This document shows positions 17,114 to 24,984 of a stretch of DNA of 64,000 bases, in pieces (position 1 is the stretch's first letter; each line of letters starts with the position of its first letter). This DNA is from Cupriavidus taiwanensis (GTDB taxonomy: Bacteria; Pseudomonadota; Gammaproteobacteria; Burkholderiales; Burkholderiaceae). The notes beneath the pieces are model-generated. The model had not been told where the DNA came from. It was given only the letters and a program-made list of their open reading frames with translations, and made no database searches. The position numbers and the translations under genes are program-made. The stretch covers positions 2,247,301-2,311,300 of the forward strand of contig NZ_LT984804.1 in the NCBI RefSeq assembly GCF_900250115.1, read 5' to 3'.

Positions 17114-18472
17114 TTACTGGCGCGGCGGCGCGGGCGCCGCCGAGGGCGGCACGGCTACGGCGGTCGAAGTCGTGTACGTACCGGATGCGGCGCCAGGGGT
17201 GGCGGCAGGCGCTGCCGACCCCGCGGCTGCCGTGGTGGCGGCGCTGGTCGCGGCGGCCGGACCCGCGGGCACGTCCGCGGGGGCTACCGGCGCAACCGTG
17301 CCCGCCTCGGCGGCGCCGCTGCCGGCCGATTTGATATACGCGGTCAGCGCCGCGATTTCGTCCTCGCTCAGCGGCAGCTTCGGCATCACCGGCCCGAAGC
17401 CCTTGACCAGCCGCGCATGCGGGTCGGCAATTTCCTTGTGCAGGAAGGCCTCGTCCACCCTGGCGCTGCTGCCGTCGGCAAAGGTCTCGGTCTTGCCGTA
17501 CAGGCCCTTCCAGGTCGGCCCCACGCCCGGATTGCCGTCAATGCTGTGGCAGCCCACGCAGCCCTTGCTCTGCGCCAGCGCGCGGCCCTTCTCAACGGTG
17601 CCGGCATCGCCAGCCGCGCCAGGCGCGGCGGCGGCCATGGCAGCCGGCGGCGCCGCTGCCTTCGCCAGCGTCATGGCAAAGGTCTGCTGCTTTGCCAGCC
17701 ACGCCTCGAACGCGGCCGGTTCTTCCACCACCACCGTGCCGCGCATGTTGTAATGTCCGACGCCGCATAGCTGCGCGCACAGGATGTCGAAGCGCCCCGC
17801 CTGCGTGGGCGTGAACCAGAACGACGTCACCATGCCCGGCACCATGTTCATGCGCGCGCGGAACGGTGGCACGTAGAAGTCATGCAGCACGTCCTTGGAG
17901 CGCAGCAGCACCTTGACCGGCTGGTTCAATGGCAGGTGCACTTCCGGGCCGACGATGACGATGTTGTCGAGCCCGCGTGGATCGTCCGGATCCAGCCCGA
18001 GCGGATTCGCGCCGGTAACGAAGCGCGCGTCGGAAGCGCCCAGCTGCCCGCTTTTGCCAGGGAAGCGGAAGGCCCACGACCATTGCTGCCCGACCACTTC
18101 CATCACCATCGCTTCGCGCGGCGGGCGCACGTAGTCGGCGTAGACGAACAGGCCCGGCGCCAGCAGCAGGATCACGCCCAGCGTGGTGCCGCCGATCAGC
18201 CACAGTTCAAGCCTGCTGTTTTCGGGGTGGTAGGACGCACGGTGGCCGGTGCCGCCATTGGGATGCGGCGCATCATGGCGGAAGCGCCAGACGATGTAGC
18301 CGACGAACAGGTTGATGCCGATAAAGAAGATGCCGGTGATGACGAGGGTAATGGTCAGCGTGTCGTCCATCTGTTTCCAGTTGGACGCCAGCGGCGTTGC
18401 CCACCACGGGCTCAGGAAATGGAAGAGCACCGACGCGGCAACCATGACGACGAGTGCGATGGCCATCGCCAT
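17114..18472 (-). CDS. coxM: cytochrome c oxidase subunit II fused to cytochrome c (CoxM-type)
   Basis: 452 aa from ATG 18472, chosen because AGGAGG lies 6 bp upstream; a GTG two codons earlier abuts the site. Two N-terminal membrane helices (residues ~3-23, 38-64; another hydrophobic stretch 92-113) precede the periplasmic CuA domain with H197, C232, C236, H240 and M243 (CAQLCGVGHYNM). A class I cytochrome c domain follows: CVGCH at 305-309 and distal M363 (GPVMPKLP). The last ~65 residues are an Ala/Pro/Thr tail. The usual CuA Glu is Gln (CxQxC), as in Thermus ba3 oxidase. First gene of the five-gene operon; it carries electrons from soluble cytochrome c to subunit I. Confidence 0.95.
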   Translation of the reverse strand: MAMAIALVVMVAASVLFHFLSPWWATPLASNWKQMDDTLTITLVITGIFFIGINLFVGYIVWRFRHDAPHPNGGTGHRASYHPENSRLELWLIGGTTLGVILLLAPGLFVYADYVRPPREAMVMEVVGQQWSWAFRFPGKSGQLGASDARFVTGANPLGLDPDDPRGLDNIVIVGPEVHLPLNQPVKVLLRSKDVLHDFYVPPFRARMNMVPGMVTSFWFTPTQAGRFDILCAQLCGVGHYNMRGTVVVEEPAAFEAWLAKQQTFAMTLAKAAAPPAAMAAAAPGAAGDAGTVEKGRALAQSKGCVGCHSIDGNPGVGPTWKGLYGKTETFADGSSARVDEAFLHKEIADPHARLVKGFGPVMPKLPLSEDEIAALTAYIKSAGSGAAEAGTVAPVAPADVPAGPAAATSAATTAAAGSAAPAATPGAASGTYTTSTAVAVPPSAAPAPPRQ

Positions 18473-18607
18473 ATCCACCCTCCTCCTCGCGCGCGGCGAG
18501 GGATGCGCAAGTCACGCAGGTAGAGATAAGACTAGTGCATGCCGTCAGGTCACTGCAAGGCGACACGCCGGAGCATTGGTGCCGCACTGCACAAGCGTTG
18601 CGGCGCA

Positions 18608-18648
18608 AAGAAAAAGCGGCGGCGGGAACGCGTGGTTCCCCCCGCCGC
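18608..18648 (-). terminator. intrinsic terminator between the 167-aa membrane protein gene and coxM
   Basis: On the minus strand gcggcggg pairs with cccgccgc and is followed by a T-rich run (ctttttcttt). It ends the upstream gene (18688-19191) and implies that coxM has its own promoter in the following ~130 bp. Confidence 0.8.
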
Positions 18649-18687
18649 AGCGCTATGGGGCCGGCGTTTGTACAGGCCGGCGCCAGC

Positions 18688-19191
18688 TCAGTGCGAAACG
18701 TCCTTGCTTTCCAGCTTCCAGTAGCATGCCGCCGCCGCGATGCCGAAGATCAGGTGGCCGACGAAGGTATGCCAGCCGCGCACCTCGACAAACCATGGGA
18801 ACGCCCGTGTCATCACATAGAAGTTGAAGACGTAGACCAGCGCCCCGAACACCGCGCCCGCCAGCATGGCCAGGCCCAGGCTGGAATCGAGCGTGAACGG
18901 CGCCAGGATCGCCGCCAGGATCATGCCCAGCACGGCGCCCAGCACAAAGTGGATCACCAGTGCCGCGGCCACGGTGCCGACGCTGAACAGCGAGGTCTGC
19001 AGCACCTCGGGCCCCATCACGATCGCCGCGATCATGCGCGTGGCCACCCACGGGTTGACGCCGGATACCATCGACGACCAGAACAGTTCCAGCACCAGCA
19101 GCAACGCGCCCGCCGCCAGCCCCGACACCGCTGCCGCGGTCCAGTCCGGCAGTCGTCGCACGTAGTGGTGCGATTGCATGTGAAGTTCCAT
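18688..19191 (-). CDS. conserved-looking inner-membrane protein of unknown function
   Basis: 167 aa from ATG 19191 (MELHMQSHHYVRRL), preceded by GGAGGT at good spacing. Four hydrophobic helices: ~16-40, 50-70, 75-105 and 110-135, with a fifth short one near the C-terminus (GHLIFGIAAAACYW). The N-terminus is His-rich (HMQSHHY). I do not recognise a named family. Position just upstream of the coxMNOP-type operon on the same strand, but separated from it by a terminator, suggests a respiratory or membrane-assembly role at most. Confidence 0.75.
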   Translation of the reverse strand: MELHMQSHHYVRRLPDWTAAAVSGLAAGALLLVLELFWSSMVSGVNPWVATRMIAAIVMGPEVLQTSLFSVGTVAAALVIHFVLGAVLGMILAAILAPFTLDSSLGLAMLAGAVFGALVYVFNFYVMTRAFPWFVEVRGWHTFVGHLIFGIAAAACYWKLESKDVSH

Positions 19192-19382
19192 AGCCACCTC
19201 CGTCTCTCGTCGGCGGGGCATCGCACGAAAGGGGAAACACGCCCCGCGTCTCTGCTCAGCATAGGACACGCGTTCAGCGCTTCGACACGGCCAGCCGAAA
19301 AAAGGCTCCGACTGCGTACTTCGCGCAACGGCCCTGTCGGTGCGAGTGCGGCGGCCAGTACCTGCGCGCGCAGGCCCAAGCG

Positions 19383-19408
19383 GCGCATCGGGGACAATCC
19401 CGATGCGC
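19383..19408. repeat. perfect 10-bp inverted repeat, 6-bp spacer
   Basis: gcgcatcggg - gacaat - cccgatgcgc in the divergent region between the membrane protein gene (19191) and the small-protein pair (19473). No T-run follows. A -10-like TATACT lies at 19435-19440, so an operator just upstream of a plus-strand promoter is plausible. Confidence 0.65.
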
Positions 19409-19472
19409 ACACCGTTCATACGGCACACACTGCCTATACTGGACTCACAAAAGAGAGAGACAGGAGACCGCC

Positions 19473-19652
19473 ATGCACTTCACCGCGCATGATCTTGTAT
19501 TCCTGATTCCGATGGCCCTGGTAGGCGTGATCGCCATGGGCTCGATACCGGTGACCGCAAAGTTCCTGCGCATCAGTTGCCGCACCATGGGCGCGCTGAT
19601 CGGCGCACTGGTCGCGGTGCTGGTGCTGGAGGCATTACCGCTGCTGATCTGA
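19473..19652 (+). CDS. 59-aa predicted membrane protein
   Basis: ATG 19473 follows the ribosome site CAGGAG by 6 bp. The product has two hydrophobic segments (residues ~8-28, VFLIPMALVGVIAMGS, and ~39-58, MGALIGALVAVLVLEALPLL) joined by a short basic loop with two cysteine/arginine clusters (FLRISCRT). No family recognised. It forms a probable two-gene unit with the next small gene (41-bp gap) and is transcribed away from the membrane protein gene beside the oxidase operon. Confidence 0.6.
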   Translation: MHFTAHDLVFLIPMALVGVIAMGSIPVTAKFLRISCRTMGALIGALVAVLVLEALPLLI

Positions 19653-19693
19653 CTCCCGCCGGAGTCTGATCCACGCGTAGTGGGAGGGCCCCT

Positions 19694-19858
19694 ATGTCGA
19701 TCGGCCTGATTGCCGCCATGATGGCGGCCTTGCTGTGCCTTACCGTATTCTGGGCGCTGTGGCGCTGCAGCCATCCGCACAGGATGCGGTATCGGCGCTG
19801 CCTGGCGCAGCGTCAGCGCGCGGGGTTGTGCCGGCACATGCCGCGCAGGCAGGGCTGA
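19694..19858 (+). CDS. 54-aa predicted membrane protein with Cys/Arg/His-rich tail
   Basis: ATG 19694 has GGGAGG 6 bp upstream. One N-terminal hydrophobic helix (residues 2-22, GLIAAMMAALLCLTVFWALW) is followed by a strongly basic cytoplasmic tail with three His and three Cys in about 30 residues (RCSHPHRMRYRRCL, GLCRHM). No family recognised. It could be a small oxidase-associated or regulatory membrane protein; that is speculation from location. Confidence 0.55.
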   Translation: MSIGLIAAMMAALLCLTVFWALWRCSHPHRMRYRRCLAQRQRAGLCRHMPRRQG

Positions 19859-19950
19859 ACACTGCTACGCGGTCGGCGTGCGCAGCGCCGCCAGCGGCGC
19901 GTGCACGGCGTCCCCCCACACGTTCCATCAACGAGTAGCGCGCCACATAA

Positions 19951-20317
19951 TGGCGGAAGAGCGCAAGGAAAGAGGACCGCGTCGAATTGCTGCGCGATGT
20001 CTTCGTTTGGGCCTGCGAGCGCTCCACCCAGGAGTACGTGGACATCAAGCAGGATCTGGCGGAACCCGATCCGCTCCGCGTTGCCTGGCGTGATGTGATC
20101 AAACAAGCAATACGGGATGTCGTGCTTCACCCGGATCAGCTAGCCGTTATTCGGCAGGTCGTCATCGCAAAAGTGCCCGCGGCCGACCGTGACAACGTGC
20201 GCGCTGATCATAGAAGAGCTCCGACGGCTGCATGAGGACGTATTGGCCCGCAACGGATTGCGCCCCTCGGAACTCGCAGCCTGGAAAGCACCCCAGCTGG
20301 CCGCGCCTTCCAACTGA
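19951..20317 (+). pseudogene. C-terminal remnant of a Fic/DOC-family protein
   Basis: The first frame reads VELLRDVFVWACERSTQEYV, then IKQDLAEPDPLRVAWRDVIK and IRDVVLHPDQ, which looks like the region after the catalytic core in Fic proteins. After about 20200 the similarity moves one frame to IEELRRLHEDVLARNGLRPSELAAW and ends at a stop at 20317. The catalytic HxFxxGNGR motif is absent. It lacks a start and contains a frameshift, so it is a decayed gene. The family call is from pattern memory. Confidence 0.5.
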
Positions 20318-20321
20318 TTAC

Positions 20322-20459
20322 ACGGAGCCGATGACGGCGATGATCTTCGTGCCGTGCAAGGACGGCATCATCCACAACGAGATCGACGCCAGGCCCGGAC
20401 ATCCCGAGGCGGTCGCCAATGTGCTGCTTGCGGCGATGGTGGCCCAGGTGCAGGGCGGA
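20322..20459 (+). pseudogene. C-terminal remnant of an M20-type amidohydrolase (carbamoylase/allantoate hydrolase-like)
   Basis: About 45 codons read MTAMIFVPCKDGIIHNEIDA, then PGHPEAVANVLLAAMVAQV. This matches the extreme C-terminus of N-carbamoyl-L-amino-acid hydrolase and allantoate amidohydrolase proteins (typically MIFVPCxxGxSHNExE...GxxVL). Everything upstream is missing and no stop follows at the expected place. A gene fragment left by deletion. Confidence 0.6.
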
Positions 20460-20498
20460 GCCCTCCGGAATAAAACCAACAGGGAAGTGCCTGCGGCG

Positions 20499-20681
20499 TT
20501 ACAGCTCGATCATCGCGAATTCGCCCTTGCCGACGTCGCATTCCGGGCAGCGCCAGTCATCGGGAATGTCCTCCCAGCGCGTGCCGGGGGCGATGCCGTC
20601 TTCCGGCCAGCCCTGCTCTTCGTCGTACACCCAGCCGCAGATCACGCACACCCACGTCTTGTAGGCGACGGCGGCTTCCAT
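20499..20681 (-). CDS. rubA: rubredoxin
   Basis: 60 aa single-domain rubredoxin. The Fe ligands are C12 and C15 (CVICG) and C45 and C48 (CPEC), with the conserved aromatic core WVYDEEQGWPEDGIAPGT and DWRCPEC. ATG 20681 is chosen (AGGAG close upstream); a TTG five codons earlier is possible. A small electron carrier, classically serving alkane hydroxylases or oxidative-stress reductases; no such partner is adjacent and no rubredoxin reductase is seen. Confidence 0.95.
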   Translation of the reverse strand: MEAAVAYKTWVCVICGWVYDEEQGWPEDGIAPGTRWEDIPDDWRCPECDVGKGEFAMIEL

Positions 20682-20802
20682 TGGCTCCTGCTGCAAAATT
20701 CACTCCCGATTCGGCGATGGAACGGATTGTCCGGGCCGAATCATACCGGTTTTCCAGGCAGGGGCCGCGGCGGCGCCGCGCGGTGCGGCGCCGCCACCCG
20801 CG

Positions 20803-23800
20803 CTAGCCGCGGATGGAAAAGTCGACGCGGTTGGGCGTGCCCTTGTCCTTGATGCCATCGGCGCTGAGCTTGGGCGCGGTCAGGAACAGCCGGCTTTCGG
20901 GCACTTTGCCTTCGCGTTCGAGCGACTGCTTGACCACCAGCGCGCGCTGCTCGGCCAGGCGCTTCAGGTCGGCCTCGGTGACGGTGGCGTTGGCCATCAG
21001 CAGCTTTTCCATTTCCTCGGGCGGCAGGGTCTTGGCAAAGCCAACGAAGTTGCGCGGCTTCTTCATCGCGGTGCGCTTGTAGACCTGTTCCAGGTACTTG
21101 GGATACTCGGCCTTCGTGACCTTGAGCTCGGCGCCCTGCTCGCCGGCCTCGTCTTCGCCGGCCTGGCCACCCGACTGCGCGTTGTCGCGCTGGTCGCGCC
21201 GCTTCTGCTCGGCCACGCGCGCATCCAGCCACGCGCGGCGCGCGCCGGCCTCGTCGGTGGCGGGATCGATGCGGCCGCTGATTTCCAGCCGCAGCGAAGG
21301 CCGGTCATTGAGCGCCTGGCCCAGCTTGGCGATCTTGTCCTTCGCCGCCGGGGTCAGCGTGGCGGTGCCGGGCGCAAACTCGACATAGCCCAGTTCCTCG
21401 CCGCCGCCGCCAAAGGCCGAGGCGAGCAGCGAGAACGGCGAGGTGATCGCCTTGGTCAGCAGGTTGACGATCACGCGCACGATCACGCCGCCGATGCTGA
21501 ACTCAGGATCCGACAGCGAGCCCGACACCGGCAGGTTCACATCGATCACGCCATTGCGGTCCTTGAGCAGCGACACCGCCAGCAGCACCGGCAGCTTGGT
21601 CGCGTCCGGGCTGTCGACGCGCTCGCCGAAGGTCAGCTGGTCGAGGAACAGGTGGTTGCGCGCATCGAGCTTGCCGTTCTCGATCTTGTAGGCGACGTCG
21701 ACGGTCAGCTTGCCTTTGGTAATGGGATAGCCGGCGTACTTGGCGGCATAGGGCGTGAGCCGGGTCAACTCGACGCCCGCGGCCTTGGCGGCGATGTCGA
21801 GGAACAGCTGCTCGCCCAGCGGATTGAGCTTGCCGCTGATATTGACCGGCGCGTCGTCGTCGATGCGGCCGTCCAGCACCAGGTCGGCCGGGGTGGGATC
21901 GCCCGATGACACCTTGGACACCGAGCCCTTCATGCCGGTCAGGTTGGCGGTGTAGTTGGGCTTGACGAAGAAGTCCGAGAAATTGATGTTGCCCTTGTCG
22001 ACCGAGACCCCGCCGATGCGGATCTGCGGCTTGGGCCCGCCCGGCTTCTGCTCGACCTGGGCCGTGCGCGTGTCGCCCGCCTGCACCGGCGGCGCGGCCG
22101 GCGCCGAGGCCGGGTTGGCCTGGGTCAGGCTGGTGGACGGCGCGGCCTCGCCCTTCTCCGCGCCGCCGGCCAGCACGTCCTGCAGGTTCAGGCGGCCGTT
22201 GGCGTTCAGGATCACGCGGGCGTAGAAGTCTGACAGCGCGATATTGCCCAGGCTGACGCGCATCGGCCCCTTGCTCTCGTCCATCGCGAAATCGATGCCC
22301 GACACCGCCAGCGAGCGCCAGCGCAGGAAGTCGTCGCCGCTGACGCGGTCCACCGTGCGCACGTTGCCGGTCTGCACATTGCCGTTGAAATGGGCGGCGA
22401 GCGGCTTGCCGGCTGGCGCATCGACATTGAGCCGGCCCTTGACCGTGAGCGTGCCGCTGCGCAGCGCGGCGTTGAAGCGGTCAGCCAGGTAAGGCTGCAA
22501 CGGACTTACGTCGACCTGGCGCAGGTCCAGCTGCAGCCGGCTGGCCGGCAGCGCCGGCAACACCGTGCCATCGATCCCGATCACGCCACGGCGGCCGGAT
22601 TCGGCATGCAGCCTGACCGGCACCGCCGCAGCAGTCAGCGGCCAGGCCACCGCGCCGGTGCTCAGGCCGACATTGCGGAACTGGTGGATCACCGGGCGGC
22701 CACGGTTGGCCTCGGCCGGCTGGTAGTCCGCGAGACGGGCGCTGCCGTCCTCCACCACGATCTTGCCGATATTGGCCTTCCAGCCGCCGCCGGCGGCAGC
22801 GGCGTTGGCGCCGGCCGGCGCGGTGCGTCGCGGCGCACCGCGCGCCTGCTGCGCGGATTCGCTCGCCCACAGCCGCGCCATCTCGAGCAATTCGCCGCGA
22901 TGGTCGCGCGTGGCGGCGATCTGCGGCTGCGCCAGCGTAACCTGGCTGGTGGCGAAGGTCTGCTTGGCGAGGTCGAACTGGATCTCGTCCAGCACCAGCT
23001 TCTGCGCCTGCAAAAGCGGCAGCGCGGCACCGTCGCGGTCGCCGGTGCGGTCACGCATCCGGCGGCCGGCGCCCTGCGCTTGGTCCGCGGCTCGCGCATC
23101 GGCGTCGCTGGCGCGCGATGCAGCGGCCGGCATCGCCACGGGGTCGCGCGTGGCGAGGTACAGCGGCGCCAGCTCCAGCCGCGATTTTTCCAGCACGAAC
23201 TGGAACTGCGGCGTGCCCCACGTCATGCGGTAATGCAGTTCCGCGTTGACCGCGGTGGTGCCGAACTGGCTGCGCAGCTCGCGCGGCCACCAGGCGGCAA
23301 AGCCCTGCGGCCGCAAGCCGGTGGTTTCCAGCGTGCCGGCCATCGAGCCGTCGCGCAGCAGCAGGTCGCCGGTGTGGTGCAGGGTCTGGCCGTCGGCCAC
23401 GGTCAGCGTGGCCTCGACGCGCACGGGCTGGTCGCCTTCGGCGCCGGCAAAGCCCTTGACCTCGGCATCGAGCGGCCCGAGCGCGAGCTTGCCCGGACCC
23501 GATGGCGCCAGCGCATCGTCAAACCCGAGCTTGGCCTGCCTGACCACGATGCGGTCGATCGCATAGCGCCAGGGCTGGTCCTTGGGCGTCGGACCGGCCG
23601 GCGCGGCTTGCGCGGAAGAAGCGGAAGGCGGCGCGGCAGGCGCAGACGCTGCCGGCGCCGGCGCCGGGGCCACGCCGTCGGTGGACTTGCTTTGCGCCTG
23701 CGGCAGGAACGCCGTCGCCAGGTTCAGCGTGCCATCGGCGCGCCGCACCGCCTGCAAGCCCAGCCCTTCGATCTCCACGCTGCGCAACCGGGCCCGGTGC

Positions 23801-24759
23801 GCCAGCGGCTCGAGCCGGGTGATATCCAGCGCCAGCCGGGCACTTTTCGCCAGCGGCTGGCCCGCCCGCGTGCGGATATCCGCCTCGCGCAGCGCGGCGG
23901 TGCCCATCACCACCATCTCCTGCGTATCCTGCTGCTGGCGGAACGCCACGGTCAGGCGCGTATCGAGCTTGCCCGACTTGACCTCGGCATCGCGCAACGG
24001 CGGCGCAAACGCCATCATCCGCGCCACCTCGAGCCCGTCCAGGTTGATGTTGAGCCGGGTCTGGCGCGAATCGGCGAAAGGCAGGACCTCGCCGTCCAGC
24101 GCCAGCGGCGTGCCGTTGACCTGCGCGCTCAGCGTGGGCCGGGTCACGATCTCGACGTCGTGCGGCAGGTTGGACAGGAACGGCAGCGTCAGCGTCAGGT
24201 TGTCGACGCGCAGGGTGGTATCGAGCAGCTTGTCGTCATAGCGCAGGCTGCTGCCGGTCACCGCGATGTTGTTCACCGAGAAGCGCGCCGGCTGGGCATC
24301 GGCCGGCTTCGGCGGCAGCGCCGCGAACTTCTCCTGCACATCGGCGAAGCTCATGCGGCCGTCGGCGCCGCGCACCACGTGCACGGCCAGGCGGTCGACA
24401 TGGAGGTTGTCCACCACCGGCGCCAGGTGCCAGACCGAGGCCAGAGAGGTATTGGCCTGGGCCTCGCCCAGCGTCAGCGCCGGGGTCTTGCCATCGCGCT
24501 CGTAGATGGTCAGGTCGGTCAGCGTGGCTGCCAGTTCGAACGGGCGCACATGGGCCCGCCCCAGCGTGACCTTGCGCCCGAGCGCCTCGGTCGCGTTCTT
24601 TTCGACCAGGTACTTGATCAGCGGCGGGCCGCCGAAATACCCCGCCAGCCCGAACACCGCGAGCGCCGCCGCCACGCCGCCCGCGATACGCACGGCCAGC
24701 CGGCCGCGCGGCGTGGCAGCCGCAGTGGCTGCCAGCTGGATGGATTGCTTGAATGCCAT
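20803..24759 (-). CDS. very large DUF748 (AsmA-like) envelope protein
   Basis: 1318 aa. A single membrane helix (residues ~20-46) anchors a long periplasmic domain with AsmA/YhdP-like start (GPPLIKYLVEKNATEALGRKVTLG) and repeated beta-rich units (LxLxDLTI, SVNNIAVTGSSLRYDDKLL). The C-terminal DUF748 signature region includes NINFSDFFVKPNYTANLTGM, LNPLGEQLFLDI, and an OmpA-like stretch (VEFAPGTATLTPAAKDKI). Two Ala/Pro/Ser linkers lie at about residues 360-390 and 880-910. Such proteins are thought to help lipid transport or outer-membrane homeostasis; for this one that is inference. It is a single-gene unit. Confidence 0.88.
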   Translation of the reverse strand: MAFKQSIQLAATAAATPRGRLAVRIAGGVAAALAVFGLAGYFGGPPLIKYLVEKNATEALGRKVTLGRAHVRPFELAATLTDLTIYERDGKTPALTLGEAQANTSLASVWHLAPVVDNLHVDRLAVHVVRGADGRMSFADVQEKFAALPPKPADAQPARFSVNNIAVTGSSLRYDDKLLDTTLRVDNLTLTLPFLSNLPHDVEIVTRPTLSAQVNGTPLALDGEVLPFADSRQTRLNINLDGLEVARMMAFAPPLRDAEVKSGKLDTRLTVAFRQQQDTQEMVVMGTAALREADIRTRAGQPLAKSARLALDITRLEPLAHRARLRSVEIEGLGLQAVRRADGTLNLATAFLPQAQSKSTDGVAPAPAPAASAPAAPPSASSAQAAPAGPTPKDQPWRYAIDRIVVRQAKLGFDDALAPSGPGKLALGPLDAEVKGFAGAEGDQPVRVEATLTVADGQTLHHTGDLLLRDGSMAGTLETTGLRPQGFAAWWPRELRSQFGTTAVNAELHYRMTWGTPQFQFVLEKSRLELAPLYLATRDPVAMPAAASRASDADARAADQAQGAGRRMRDRTGDRDGAALPLLQAQKLVLDEIQFDLAKQTFATSQVTLAQPQIAATRDHRGELLEMARLWASESAQQARGAPRRTAPAGANAAAAGGGWKANIGKIVVEDGSARLADYQPAEANRGRPVIHQFRNVGLSTGAVAWPLTAAAVPVRLHAESGRRGVIGIDGTVLPALPASRLQLDLRQVDVSPLQPYLADRFNAALRSGTLTVKGRLNVDAPAGKPLAAHFNGNVQTGNVRTVDRVSGDDFLRWRSLAVSGIDFAMDESKGPMRVSLGNIALSDFYARVILNANGRLNLQDVLAGGAEKGEAAPSTSLTQANPASAPAAPPVQAGDTRTAQVEQKPGGPKPQIRIGGVSVDKGNINFSDFFVKPNYTANLTGMKGSVSKVSSGDPTPADLVLDGRIDDDAPVNISGKLNPLGEQLFLDIAAKAAGVELTRLTPYAAKYAGYPITKGKLTVDVAYKIENGKLDARNHLFLDQLTFGERVDSPDATKLPVLLAVSLLKDRNGVIDVNLPVSGSLSDPEFSIGGVIVRVIVNLLTKAITSPFSLLASAFGGGGEELGYVEFAPGTATLTPAAKDKIAKLGQALNDRPSLRLEISGRIDPATDEAGARRAWLDARVAEQKRRDQRDNAQSGGQAGEDEAGEQGAELKVTKAEYPKYLEQVYKRTAMKKPRNFVGFAKTLPPEEMEKLLMANATVTEADLKRLAEQRALVVKQSLEREGKVPESRLFLTAPKLSADGIKDKGTPNRVDFSIRG

Positions 24760-24984
24760 GACGTTCCAGAAAACCTGACCCCGCTCTCCGGCGTTGCACG
24801 CTTCTTTGTGCCCCGGATTTCACATTTTCCGACATTATGGCAACGGTTTCGGACAAAGCAAAGACATCGGATAAGGCACCGCTTTCGAGCTCCCGACGTC
24901 CCGTGGGCCGAACTCTTATCTTTACCTCCTTTGCCCCATGTTTCGTCGCAATCCTGTGACTTATCCGCCGCGCCCGCACATAGC

